NCBI RefSeq assembly: GCF_033958435.1
Contig: NC_134142.1
Coordinates: forward strand, 102,123,001-102,187,000
Direction of reading: 5' to 3'
From: Carettochelys insculpta
Lineage: Eukaryota > Chordata > Testudines > Carettochelyidae
Length of the DNA: 64,000 nt
How positions within the stretch are numbered: position 1 is the first letter of the stretch; every line of letters starts with the position of its first letter. The notes beneath the pieces are model-generated. The model saw only the letters and a list, made by a program, of their open reading frames with translations. It had not been told where the DNA came from and ran no database searches. The translations under genes were made by a program, and so were the position numbers. Positions 24,540-36,974 of this stretch are shown here, piece after piece.

Positions 24540-27115
24540 GCCGCTTTTTGTCTTGAGAGACTGTTTAGCAGGAGTGGTGAGGATTTATGGGAAGTGTTTG
24601 TATCTGCAGCTTCTCTTGTTGCTTTTCTGTCTAATACTGGATTTTCACAGTTGATTGCAATAACCACGTCAGTCTATTTCTGAAATCTTGAGTCTGAGAA
24701 CTTTTCTTCTAAGATGAAGTTCTTTTGCATGGCTTGCATGCATGCTGTCGAAGGATGATGTGCCCTGCTGTAGCAATTGTCTCCAGTATTTCAATCTGAT
24801 GACATAGATTCCCAGGATTTTGGATTGATGTTGAATTTTTTCATGGGGTTTTCCCATGTATCCTTGAATCTTAGCTTTGGTCTTCCTCTTGTTTTCAACC
24901 CATGTGACAGTTCACTGAAGAGGATTTCTTTAAGAAGATATTTGTCACCCATTTTTCTCACATGACCAAGCCATCATAGTCTTCTGCTGTTGAGGATGGC
25001 TATGAGGTTGGGTATGCCATATCTTGACCGGACATCTGCATTTGAAACTTTATCTTGCCAGTTGATATTCATAATTCTGCAGAGGCAGCGAAGATGGAAG
25101 CAGTTGAGTTTTTTCACCTGGTTTGAGTAGGTGGTCCATGCATCAGATCCATATAGCAGGATACTCAATATGCATGCCTGGTAGATTAGTATCTTTGTTT
25201 TCACTGTCATCTTAGGATTGTTTCATGCTTATTTCGTAAGTCTGCCAAAAATTATAGCTGCTTTTCTGATTCTGATGTTCAGTTTTTCGTCCATGGATAA
25301 GTTTGTGGCGACAATAGATCCAAGGTAACAGAATTGTTGAACCACTTCTCATGGGCTGTTATCCAGAATGACATTGAGTCGCTGAGCTATACCTTGAGTG
25401 AATACAACAGTTTACTTCACGCTTATGTCAAGGGAGAACAACTTGCAGGCTCTGGATAGAAAATTCATCAGCAACTGTAGTGTGTCTTTATTATGAGCGA
25501 TGAGAGCTGTGTCGTGCAAAGAGGAGTACCCTGATGAGGACTTTCTTGACCTTAGTTTTGGCCTTGGGTTTTGCCAAGTTGTAGAGAGAGCCATCTAATT
25601 TTGTGTGGAGAAATACATCGCTGCATGGGTTTTGAAGTGCGCAATTTAGGAGAACTGAGAAGAATATGCCAAAGAGGATAGGGGCAAGAATACACCCTTG
25701 TTTGACCCCACTGTTCATAGCAAACAGTTCTGATGTAGATCCATCATACTGCCCTGTTGCTTTCATGTTTTCATGAAATGATGTTATGACCTTGAGTAGG
25801 GTCAGTGGGCAGCTAATCTTGGTTAATGCTCTGTATAGTCCTGATTTACTGACCGTGTCAAACGCCTTTAAGTCCACAAATGCTATGAATAATGGCTTTC
25901 CTTGTTCTCTGCATTTTTCCTGTATATGTCTAAATGAAAAAATCATGTCCATTGTTGACCTGCTAGCCCTGAAGCCACTTAGTGTTTCTGGATAGACTCA
26001 ATCTGTGAGTTTTTGCAGGTGTTTGAGAATGAGATGCGCAAATGCTTTGCCTGTGATGCTCAATAACGAGATGCCTCTGTAGTTGTTGCAGTCATCCTTG
26101 TTGCCTTTGTTTTAATAGAGAGTGATGATGTTTACATCATTCATGTCGTGTGGGACATCACCCCTCCAACATTTTAGGAGTACATCATAGAGGAAGGGGA
26201 AGAGCACAGACTTGTTTGCCTTCAGGACTTCAGCTGGAATTCTGTCATTTCGTGGTGCTTTTCCATTGGAGAGGACATCAAGAACTTGAGAAAGTTCCTC
26301 CTCCATAGGCTCTGCATCTAGCTCAGACATTTCTGGAAGAGTTGGGATGAGGTTGTCAAGTTCAGGTTGTAATGTACACTTGTGGGAACAAAGACTAGAG
26401 TAGTATTCCACCCATCTGGACAGCTGCAGCTTTTTGTATGTGATCACTTGTCCATTTAAATGCTTCAGTGGGGCATCTTTGGTGATGTTTGGTCTGAGTG
26501 CTTTCTTCAGTCCATCATCCTGGTTTTCAGGTCACCCAAATCAGGTGCCTTTTGAATATTAGAACATAGGTTGGCCCAATACTTGTTTGCATACTGCCTG
26601 GATTCTCTCTGAGGAACAGATCTTGCATGTCAAAGTTGACCTTATGTGCTTTGAGAGAGATTCTTTGTGTTATTCAGATGTGCCTTGTGCTTTTCTTCAA
26701 GAAGAAGCCTAAGAATGTCAGAATGTTCATTGATCCAGTCTTTGTTAGAGAATTTACATGCTCCAAAGGCAGATTTATCATATTTGTACATTGCATCTCT
26801 CAGCATAGACCATGTTTCATCAATGGTTTGTTGGTCAGGTTTGTGTTCCATTTTGTGAGTGAGATCATTTGTGAAGACAGAGCATTTCAGCACATCTCTG
26901 GTATTGATGGTATTGATTTTTGGCTTATTGCATACCTTTGTCATATACAGTTTCTTTGGGACGATTTTCACTCTCCTGATGATCAAGGAGCAATCAATGT
27001 CACAATCTGCACTGTGATATGTGCGTGGAATTTTGACGGTGTTGAGATGTTTTCCGCATATCGGTACAAGGTCAAGTTAACACCAGTGACTGGATCTGGG
27101 GTGGCGCCATAAAAC
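24540..27115 (-). mobile_element. LINE retrotransposon, - strand, with endonuclease tail and RT
   Basis: Pieces on the - strand run in order: the endonuclease C-term (27115-26642, with an 'ADCDIDCSL' block holding the terminal Asp/His-type motif region), an RT entry (26447-26112, 'LSNGKAPRNDRIPAEVLKA'), the palm (25952-25491, 'FIAFVDLKAFDTVSKSGLYR' then 'SGVKQGCILAPILFGIFF'), a block with 'DTALIAHNKDTLQLLMNFLS' (25594-25412), the thumb region (25210-24974, 'LLYGSDAWTTY' and 'RIMNINWQDKV') and the 3' end (24857-24669). The motif C aspartate pair is damaged ('LLFARHSSH'). The clade is uncertain; it is not CR1. Confidence 0.85.
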
Positions 27116-28699
27116 CTTGTGACACTCTTTCAAGTTAAAGAAAGTACTATTCTTTATCCTTAATCAAAATACCTATTCAGCTATATTCTAATCACAGTTA
27201 AAAAATGAAAATATTCATCTCATAAATTATTTTTTATTGACTGAGATGAGAACCATTGAGAAATGCCATTAATTTGGTGCCATCTCTGACATGTCTTTCC
27301 TATTCCCTGTCAGTGTTGGTATTATTTCTTTCCCAGATTTGCAAAATGTCTGTAGTCTTCATTTTTATCTAGACCTCCAATATACTTACCTAATTATAAT
27401 GGTTACTAAATAAAAGTACCTTTGCTAAATGAATAGGTATCTTCAGACACATAATAATTTGGTTTTCCAGTTACATATATCGTATTTGACTAGATTCTGA
27501 TACATGTAAATTACAAATAAAAGAAGACAAATGCATTACATTTATGAATATTGCTCTAATTTATAATATAGGAAGAGCACAGTTCCGCTGCACATAAGAG
27601 CTGTAGTTCTAGTGAAGAATTCTGGTGGCAAGCTGAAAAAAGAAGTGTGAATGTTCTAGTTTGACAAAGAAAATCTTCTTTCCTTGCCTTTTCAGTCCAT
27701 TTTTGCCCAGTGAGGTTTGGCCATTTGGTTTTTAAAGCTGTCAGTAAGATCAACTGATAAAAGTGCATTATGTATTTTGTTGAAACTCTTTGCTGATGCA
27801 TGTTTTCTGATGTTGCTTTTTCATGTCAGGTGGAAATAAACTCTATTTTTGTGTGGTGGAGGGGTGGGAAGGGTTACAAGAACAATATAGAAATCCGTAT
27901 ACTGGGAAATGGCTTGCATTTTTTCCTGATAATGAAATTATAAATTTAATATTATATTGAAAGATTGAAGACCAGATCCAAAGCCCACTCAAATCAGTTT
28001 GTTTCCCTTGACTTCAGTGGGCTTTAGATCATGCCTGCAGTGATTAATATTAAGCCTCCATTCAGCGTTTTGATCCACTTAGGCTCAGCAGCCTGTGTGG
28101 ATTTTAATGCAGGATTTGGCTTAAGGGACATTTTTGGGAGTACTCGGACTGTGGCCTTTTTTTTGTCCACCATAATTTTCCTAAGCAAAATTCAGACTTG
28201 CACACATTAAGTGGATTATTGTAATTTTGCGGTTTATGCCTGTGTGGTTGATCCACTCTATTGTTTTGCATGACTGATTTTGCTTTTTGCATTCTTCATA
28301 TTTAAGGTTATATTGGAGTTAAAATATTTCATTTTTGGACAACAAGAAGCTCATTTGAATTCATGGTTAATAAATAAGTGCTCAGGAGAAATAATTCCAT
28401 ATCTAACTACACGTGAAAAGCCATAATTTATTATAGTATTAGTTTCTGGTAAATTTAGTGGCTTTGGCTTGCTATAGCTAACTTTTTTTCCCCTTGTTTC
28501 TCCTCTGTCTGTAGATACTGAGCTGACACTGGTGACTTCCTTTTCACCATTGCATTGGTCCTGTCTCCTTCCATAATACTATTGCTTGTATCATTAGATT
28601 CCCCACAGCAGGTGGGTGGAAATCAGCCTCTGTGAAGGCTGCAGTTACTGCTGCTTCGGCAGTCATCTTGAGCTGCATTTAACACTGCTTCAACAATCA
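27116..28699. other. AT-rich non-coding sequence
   Basis: No conserved protein, splice-bounded frame or transposon end was recognised. Confidence 0.5.
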
Positions 28700-28835
28700 T
28701 TTCTAAGGTGCACTTAGACCAGAGGCGGGCAAGATATAGCCCACTAGGCCTTTTGATCTGGCTCGCAGCCTGCCTCGCTAGGACCCCAAGGTAGGCACCC
28801 TGCATGCTGCAGCTCCAAGTTGCTCAGAATGGCTG
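28700..28835. repeat. Dispersed repeat fragment ('gcgggcaagatatagccca')
   Basis: It shares the sense of 'gggccagacaagatcttgcc...gatccagcctgcca' near 40330-40380. It is probably one half of an old DNA-transposon-like repeat, but its class is not shown. Confidence 0.4.
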
Positions 28836-29160
28836 GTGGCTGCCTCTAGGCACAATGTAACCCTTGCAGCAGGGACAGGGGCGAGGAGTGTTCGTGCACT
28901 GGCCCTGTCTCCAGCCCAGTCGTCATGGTGGTGGATTATAAAGAAAATTGGTGCTTCAGCAAATACAACAGAGTGTTTTAGTGTGTATCTATCTCACCAT
29001 ATGGAAAGTAACCAAAACGTATCCAGTCATAACTACGGTTACCCTAAATAATGAAAAAGGCATCTTAGCCCAAATAATTTTATGGCTACGAGTGAGCGCT
29101 AAATTAGAGCTTTTATGGCTAGTTTCCTTTCACTTGAGGTTTGTCCATTTTTTTCCTTGT

Positions 29161-29448
29161 GGCCATTTCTACACATGCCACTTTCTCTGAATAATAAACA
29201 GACTGAAAAATGCTAATTTTGAGGAAGGAAGGGGCTTCTGGAAGGAGGACTTCCTTCTGGGAGATCCCCCAGGGGCCATGCCTCTACATGCTGTTTTGGA
29301 GTCTGGAAGAGCTTCTTCTGGACTCTAAATCATGTGACTGTATGCTAATGAGGCACCGAGAATTTACATCCATGCCTCATTAGCATTTTTTGGGACATTT
29401 ATTAGCATGTGACTTTCGGAGGAATGGTCTGTGTGCCATGACTTGGCC
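29161..29448. mobile_element. Foldback MITE, degraded relative of 23198-23607
   Basis: It starts GGCCATTTCTACACATGCC and shares arm phrases with 23198-23607 ('cttctggaaggaggacttcc', 'ggagtctggaagagc', 'atgctaatgaggca'). It is shorter and its right end is mutated ('gccatgacttggcc'). Confidence 0.75.
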
Positions 29449-32400
29449 GATACACCTGTTCAAGTCATTAGAAACTTGACCACCAACATTAGCTTTTGCA
29501 GAGGAAGATGTATTCCCTTATTTGCCATTTTTTCTTATTTTCTGGGAAGGATAAGAAAAAACTTAGGTGACTAATGGGGAAAAAGCTGTCTACATTGCAC
29601 ATTTCATATCATGCTCCTACCCAAACCAGAAGAAACACAGGAAAGAGTAGAATTGCAAAGGGGCAACATAAAAAGGCACTCTGTTAAAGTGCATATCACA
29701 CACATTAATAGTTTGCTTGGTTCTCAGTTTTTTTTTAAAACTTGGTATCAAAGTGCTGTTCCAATACCTAACCTGTGCTTGCCATTACAGAGCACCTCAT
29801 TTCAGAACCAGACATATATGTGTTTGCAGCTAACATTTGGCTCAATTACCAACTTTTTAAACAAAAATGTGATGAGACCAGAACAGTCACATTCACAGCA
29901 GAGGATGTTTGAGACAGTCAGTGCATATTGTGCTGTAAGTAGATAATCTTCCCATGCACAAGTCACGTCCTAACTGTCTGTTATACATCAAGGGACTCAG
30001 TGACAAGATTTGTCTTCTTGTCTGTCTTTTGTTGTCTTAGAAAAGTTGGTGGAGAACAGTCACAGCACCTAAAAGTGCTCTGGTGTATCTCTATAATGAT
30101 TTAACCTACTTGATTTTAAAGGTTGCATGGACTGTTTCCATCAGTTTGTGGTATTTTTTACGCATTGAACTTCTATGACTGTGTCAGTTACTGATAATAA
30201 ATCTGTTTAAAGATTTTGTACAATCTAATATAAAAGTGCTTCAACTTCTTAGCTTAAATTTCCTACCTGCTTTCCCTACCCAGGAGCCAAAATGGACAAG
30301 GAAAATTACAGGCCTCAAAGAAAAATGGCTAGTAAATAAGGGAGCAGTTATTGTGTTGAGTATTATAAAATTGCCACTTTCACATTAATTTTAAAAACAG
30401 AATTAGGTAGTCTGTTCTGTAGGCATACACAATATCATTGAGTATCCCCATGGCTATTCATGAATGCAAATATTCCTCTTTGCATGGTTATATATTACTT
30501 TATTAATTGGCAGGGTCAGCTTTTGTGGTACATGATCATATACTAATAAACAAATGGTACTAGACGCATAGTTTTGTTTTTTTTTTCATTTTGACTGCTT
30601 TAGAGTACAAGATACTTGACCACTTCCCTATTGGCTAGGGTCAGCCTGCTGACAGGATGTTCTGACTATCTGACAAGCTTTTCATTAGCAAGGGGGGGAA
30701 GGGTTCCATTTTTCTGGTTAACGATTGATCCAGTACCCGACTTGAGGAAAACACATACTGATCTTAAAAGTATTTTCAGATTCACTGAGTAAGTCTGAGT
30801 GAGTAATTTGGGCTTTTAAGGTGTTATTTTATTTGTAATATAGCAATAGCAGATCATAATAATAAAAAAAAAATAGTCTGGCACCTGTATTGCTCTTCCT
30901 GTTTAAAGTATTTTGTAATCACTAGCATTTTATAAACACTGACAAAACAATATTAGGGGAAGTAGCATTATCTTTGTTTAACACAGGTGTCTGCAAACTG
31001 TGGCTCCAGAGCCACATGCAGCTCTTTAAGGATTTCTTTGTGCCTCCCAATGCTATAACTGAAAAGTTAAAAAAAAAACAAAACAAAAAAAAAAACCTCT
31101 CCTGATTATTTTCGAAAAATGGTGAACATCTAAAAGCCCCAAAATAAGCAACTCATATCTCAATACGTGATCTTGAAATGTTAGATAATTCCCCCAGTAT
31201 CATCCAGAGAGAGAGGGGAGTTTTGGGAGTGACAGTGGTACACACACACACAGTGTGAGGAAGTAGAATATATAAAAAGTTTGTGAACATCCCATAGTAA
31301 ACATATATCACATTGCAAATCATTGGTGTGTGCTCTGTTCTTAAATCAGGGGTTAAAAATATGGTTTAACATTATTTTTTGATGACTGTTTGTTTCATAT
31401 TCACATGTATTGTGGCTCTTGAATTATTGATTTTTTTTTATCAAATTGGATAAAATGGCTGCTCTTGCTACTTTGGTTGCTGACTCCTGATTTAACAAAT
31501 CAGGAAAATGAGGCAGAGAAGTGAAGTGACTACCTTGAGTCCACAGACAAGTCAGTCAGTGACAATTTTGCAGTTGTGAGATTTGAAGCAAATCTACTTA
31601 GATAAGAGATTAATAAAAAAAAAAGTTAAATTCAGTTTTGAATATATAGCTGCTAAAATCATGTTGGAATTGAAGTGAAAGACAAAACAACAAATGAGAT
31701 GCATATTTAAGGTCCAGTATTTCATGGCCTGTTAAAACTAGAAATTCATACTTTTATCGACTAGAAAGCTGAACATGCCTCTTTTCACAAACAGAAAAAG
31801 TAGCTATTAATATAACTGCCTTGCCAAATAACAATTGTATGTACCCCTGAGTTCTGGTCTCTCCCGGATTCCTCACAGTGGTTAACTTGATCAAAAGCAC
31901 TTAAAAACTCTTTTGAGCTGTAAAGGAAAAGTAACTTCAGATTGTGCTTTGATCACAATTTTAATTCACAGTGACAAAAATAGACAGCTGCAAGTAAGTG
32001 AGAAAAACATTCCTTATGCTTCAAGTGTCCGTTACTAGCATGCTCACATCTGAATTATTCACTTTGTCTTCTCTCTCTGCTGTTTCCCTATTTGTACCAC
32101 ATGTACCCTATTGCCCTACTAGATTAAAAAATACACCAAATTTCTCTCCTTTCTCCAGAAAGCCTTTTATTTTCAACTTACATTTTTCAAATTTTGATAG
32201 AAACTGGAGCTGATAGTAATGCCAGGAACTGTGTTAGAATATTTGAGGATTTGATCACATTATATTTTTAAATTAGGAGCTTGGATCTTAATTCCTTTTG
32301 TTTTATTTTTATTGTTAAGAATATAATAGACTATGATAGATATATCTTACAAATGCCCTGTGCTCACTTGAATTGCTGTTTTGTGGATTCCCCTCCCACC

Positions 32401-32934
32401 TTTTCTAGTTTTTCTACTTGGGATAGATAAAGCTCTCTGTCATGTATTGTTCATTCTCTATTGGCTTTTTATATTCTCTGAAATAGCCTTTAGTATAAAG
32501 GACCAATGAAGTACTGGGAAAGGAGTTATTAGATAAGTGCTTTTTAGGGCTGGCCTGTCTTAGTTCTATTGATATCCACCTAAAGGCTGCAAGGATGGTC
32601 ACGTGACTCTTAGAACACGAAAAAAGTGTATGCAAAAAGAAGTCTGAAGAAAGAAGCCAACATAGGATGAATATTTTCCACTTCAGGAAGTTCTTTGATT
32701 TACAGCAGCAGGTCCTTTTTCTTTTTTCATTTTCTGTTCCATCTTTTAAATGATTTCCTCTGTTATGTTGTGGTCAGATAGAAAGATCCATGAAGGTTCT
32801 GTTTATTAAAAAAAAAGTATCCATCTTTTTCTGCATAGTTTAATTGATAATGATAATGAGAAATTAATTCTTCATTTCATTGGCCAGCCAAGAGATGACG
32901 ACTAATTTGAGAAGCACCATTCCACAACACCCTA
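29449..32934. other. Long AT-rich non-coding stretch
   Basis: No gene was supported. 'tggctccagagccacatgca' near 31000, followed by an A-rich run and 'tgtggctcttgaattattga' near 31410, looks like an old interspersed repeat broken by insertions. Confidence 0.45.
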
Positions 32935-33085
32935 GCCAGACCAGAACAGACTCAATATTGAAGAAGTGGGTCTCTCCCACGAAAGCTCACCTAATAAACC
33001 ATTTTGCTAGTCTTTAACGTGCTACTTGACTGCTTTTTGTTTTGATAGTGTATAGACTAGCACGGCTTCCTCTTTACTATTCCAC
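32935..33085 (+). repeat. Penelope-type 3' end copy
   Basis: It contains 'gaagaagtgggtctctccca', 'cgaaagctcacctaataaac', 'gtctttaacgtgctac' and 'tatagactagcacggcttcc'. It is the same sequence as the right arm of the inverted pair at 54415-54655, ending at the same point. It is preceded by a 'ccagaccagaacagactcaat' block also present there. Confidence 0.7.
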
Positions 33086-33454
33086 AAGATGTTAGCTTGC
33101 AAAATCTTTGATTCAGGTAGGAAGTGCAGACTATGACATGATGTTGGTCCATTTTTTTTAAAGCAACATATTTTTCTTTTAAGTGAGCAGAACTATTTCA
33201 TAACTATAATGAAAGCCCTCCTTCATGCCCTTTTCCCTATCATTAGTGCCAGCCAACATGGGGTGTTTTGGGGAGTAGGCTTCAGAGAATTATAAATAGT
33301 AATAAAGCTAAATCAAATTTCCAAGGCAGTAGAAGAAAAGGCAAGGTATGTTGTGAGAGACACAATAATGAAATATAATAATTACATTTTGTGTAAATTG
33401 CAGAATATAAATTCTTCAAGTAGGTACAGTGATTTCAGCTCGAAGATACTGTAC

Positions 33455-33822
33455 AGCTATGTCTACACTAGCACCCCCTTTCGAAAGGGAGATGCTAATG
33501 AGACACTTTGGGATATGCTAATGAGGTGCTGGAATGAATATGGAGTGCCTTATTAGCATAATGGCAACTGTGGCACTTTGAAAGTGCCACTTTCAATCAC
33601 GGGCAGCTTGTCTACATGGGGTCCTTTTTGAAAGGACCCTGCACACTTTGAAATCCCCTTATTCCTATTTCGAAAAGGAGCCTGTGTAGACAAGCTGCGC
33701 ATGATGGAAACAGCACTTTTGAAGTGCCGCGCCCACCATTATGCTAATGAGGCACTGCATATTCATTGCAGTGCCTCATTAGCATCCCCCTTTTGAAAGG
33801 GGGCTGCTAGTGTAGACCCGCC
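33455..33822. mobile_element. Foldback MITE with TTCGAAAGGG arms
   Basis: The left end (AGCTATGTCTACACTAGC) and the right end (gctagtgtagacccgcc) are inverted copies. The arms include CCCCCTTTCGAAAGGG, ATGCTAATGAGGTGCTG and the inner 'gtctacatgggg' block, pairing over most of 368 bases. Flanking triplets are TAC and TAA, so the target duplication is imperfect. Non-coding. The first terminal base differs from the GG of its relatives. Confidence 0.85.
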
Positions 33823-33859
33823 TAAGTGGTACTCTGGGTGTATTATAATCTGTTACCAG

Positions 33860-34490
33860 CTACATAATATAACACCCCTATCTTCAATACTCAAGCACTC
33901 TGTGATGTCACTCTCCCCTTCCCTTACCTTCTGCAAGGGTATCCCCATATCAGAAATCTGTGGAGCAGCTATGTGGGCAGTATACACCTTTGCAGAACAC
34001 CTTTCTGAGGGTGCTATCCAGCATGTCATCCTGAGGGATACAGTTGCAGATGCCAAATTCAGTGCCACAGGTTGTCCATATCAGTCTTGACTCTGGTGTC
34101 CCAGCCTCCAGCGGTGAACACTACTTAAGAGTCACTTATTGGGGGTCATCCCCGAAGGACACCACGTAAAGGAGTTACTTGCCTTGTGCGATAGTGATGG
34201 CTCTTTGAGGTGCACGTCTTCATGGGTGCTCCATATCCATCCTTCTCCTCCTTTACTTTGGAGCTCTAGTAATGGACTCTGGTAAAGAAGGAACTGAGGG
34301 GGTATTGCCTGTGCCTGCTGGCTATCCTTGTTGCAGGCAAGGAGCTGCACATGTGTGAGCAAGATGGATGCTGCTACCAGAGGTCCTCAGTCAGCAGTGC
34401 AAGAACACAGATACACCTATAATAGAGCACCCCCAGGGATGGCATGTCAAAGAACCATTGGTACTGTGCAAGGTGAGTAACTTTTTCTTA
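33860..34490 (+). mobile_element. DIRS-like retroelement, 3' fragment
   Basis: One frame near 33945-34090 gives 'ISEICGAAMWAVYTFAEHLS', the C-terminal block of DIRS tyrosine recombinases. It is followed by a stop and by sequence with 'aaggagttacttgccttgtg' and 'atgggtgctccatatcc', terminal-region text comparable to the 22405-23700 remnant. It ends near 'gtgcaaggtgagtaac' at 34466. No full recombinase is present. Confidence 0.65.
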
Positions 34491-35403
34491 TCTAGTGAGA
34501 TTAGAAGATATCTCACTACAAAAGCAGTACATCTGAAGAGAATATATTCTTATTATTACCCTAAATTTAAGGGCCCTCACTGCAGTGTTCTATCAGCGTG
34601 ACAGCAACCTGTCATTAAAAAAGAGAACTTTAATGAGGGACAGGAAAGAAACTAAAGAACTTAAAAATAGCTCAATTATATTATCAGATCACTTGCTTCT
34701 TGTTTAACATTAAGATTCCTTGGGTGATAGAGAAGAAAGAACATTTTGTAAAATATAGTCTTGAGAACTAGGTCTCCATTTGCTAAAGAAATGCAATCCT
34801 GGGTACAATTAACTTGAGTGAATATTCCCTTAAAGAGGGATCTTCTCCACCCCAGTGAGTCCCATGTGAATCAAAAAAGCACACGAATATCCAGTAGACT
34901 TTCATTACAGCTGGGCCTCCCCATTTTGGCAATGCCTCTGATTTATAACTTCCCACTGTGCTAACTAGAAGAAGAAATTAATATTTTATGCTATAATCCA
35001 AATCAGCCACTTCCTAGATTTAATTAAATATTGCAAAATATTGTAATAAGTATGTTATATCCCATTTATAAAAAAGGAACAGCTAGAAAGTAAATGTGGA
35101 AAACAATCTTGCATTGGTAATAAGAAACAAATTGATAATGGAAAAAATTTCTGACTCCCCGAAAACACAGGTGTGGGTAGAAAAACTGAAGGATAATTTT
35201 CTTAACTACAACTTCTTTTTTTGCAGATCTGCTGTACAAACTGGTATACTGTGTTGTACCAGTCTAGTTCTTTCTCAGTGTGGCAGATATTCATAATCAG
35301 AACATAAGCTGTGGCACAAAAAAAACTTAACTAATTGTGACCTTTCCAGTCTTCTAGACAACATTTTGCTGCTTCTTTCAACAGTGGACAGTTTTTTTAC
35401 CAG
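34491..35403. other. AT-rich intron sequence upstream of the first coding exon
   Basis: No gene or repeat recognised. The final bases hold two possible acceptors for the next exon: 'cttctttcaacag' near 35383 and 'tttttttaccag' at 35403. Confidence 0.5.
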
Positions 35404-35663
35404 TCATTCTTGCCACCATTAACTTGCACAACGAGTTTGACAACGCTGAACAGATGACCGATCTCAGTCCAGGCAAGAAGATGATAAAGTGCACCAAGTG
35501 CTCTGCTTCATTTCAATCAAGCAATGTTGTATATTTTTGCTCCAGCTGCCACAAGGATCCAGTGTGCTCTGGAGGTACTCTGCTAGAGACATCTGATTTT
35601 TCAAGCTCCCATGATGATGCCCTTCCTCACCAGTCAGAGGAAAAAATCTCTCTTGTAACAGAG
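35404..35663 (+). CDS. STK33: STK33 N-terminal coding exon
   Basis: The proposed start is the ATG at 35454 (MTDLSPGKK), chosen because the following 70 codons line up in spacing with the N-terminus of known STK33 proteins. The frame is also open upstream to the acceptor at 35403. The exon ends at 35663 before GTGAGC, phase 0. Residues 1-70 lie before the kinase domain and are low in hydrophobicity. C13, C16, C29 and C32 form a CX2C-X12-CX2C pattern that could bind zinc (inference). The rest is Ser/Asp/Glu rich. Whether bases 35404-35453 are translated depends on the upstream exon. Confidence 0.8.
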
Positions 35664-36376
35664 GTGAGCACATTAGGGTTAGAAATACTGTTCCTTTTCT
35701 CCTACTCCACTACCCCAAATGACCAATGTTCATTTCTGCTTAGAACAATAAGAACAATATTCCCCAGTGTTCGGTAGACTCTCAGATCCAAATGCATTCT
35801 AAAATATTTTCAATCTTCCATATTCTTATTTTTGAAGTATTACTATTAGGACTTACTATTATTATTACCTATCTCTCATATATTGCATGTAACAATCTGC
35901 AATGGTTTCAAAAATTTCTGGTCCTCTTGAAATTGTGAATATCCTCACAAGGTGTGTAGCTGTCATCACAATAACCTTGACCATACCCATATAGAACCAG
36001 TTATATGGAAAAAGCTGTTTCACTATTTAAAAAAATCTAATAGTTTGTTAGAAAGTTTGCGAAACAAATTATCCTAAAATATTAAAAGCATGTAAATTCA
36101 TGATTTTTTTCCCTGTTGGAGGAAATGCTGTCTTAATAGGTTACCTCAAGAGACACAAAGTTTACCTATTAAATGGAATTAATTAGTTAATGCTTTGAAA
36201 CTAAGTGATTTATAAGTCGTAAGTTATTCATGCACTACTATGTACATTTAACTCAGAGTGAAGGTGTTCCCATATCAATACTTTTTAACCTAAGTTGTAA
36301 ACATATGATGAGAAACCACTTGTAGAGGACTCTTTTTCCTCCCCAAGAGATAGGCCAATGATTTCTAGTACTCTGA
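35664..36376. other. STK33 intron, AT-rich
   Basis: Intron sequence between the N-terminal exon and the Harbinger element. No coding signal. Confidence 0.6.
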
Positions 36377-36974
36377 GGCTATGTCTAGATTAGAGTGATC
36401 TGTCAACAGACCTTTTTTTCAGAAGATATTGTTTGACAAAACTTCTGTTGTCAGATCGCTGCCAGAAAGCAAAGCAAATCACCCTTTTGATCTGTTCTGT
36501 TGACAGAGAGTGGCCAGACTGCCTGGCCGCTCTCTTGATAGAACAGCCACCCAGAATGCTGTCAGAGAGGTTTGTATGGCTGGCAATCTCTTCTGGGAAC
36601 CCCAGTGAGACGTACCCTTAAAGCCACCCCCCCATGCCCATTCCTGCCCATGCCAAGGCACGCCTACCTCCGTGAGGGACAGCACAGCTGCTCCAGCAGG
36701 GCCTCGGTGTTTGTCAAGAGAGAGAGCACTTTTCAGCTAGCGATGGTGCTAGAGCAGCCCCCAGGCTTGCACTGGCCCCACCCATAGGTGCTTCAGCACC
36801 TGCTGCACCTCCTCACAGCCATCTTCATCTTCTTCTGGGAGGGTGAGCCAGACACCAGCTTTGAGAAAGTTCCCATTGCTGGTGCATGGTCGCACCTGTG
36901 TTCACCCCCAACCCCTGGTGCACAGGCAGCTGTGAAGGCACCGAACCAGTTCTGACTGGTGTGAGTGGCAGTTC

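Noticed and set aside
36479..36787. Small frames near the left end of the Harbinger element
   Set aside because: They lie in the terminal and subterminal section, lack transposase motifs and overlap on both strands.
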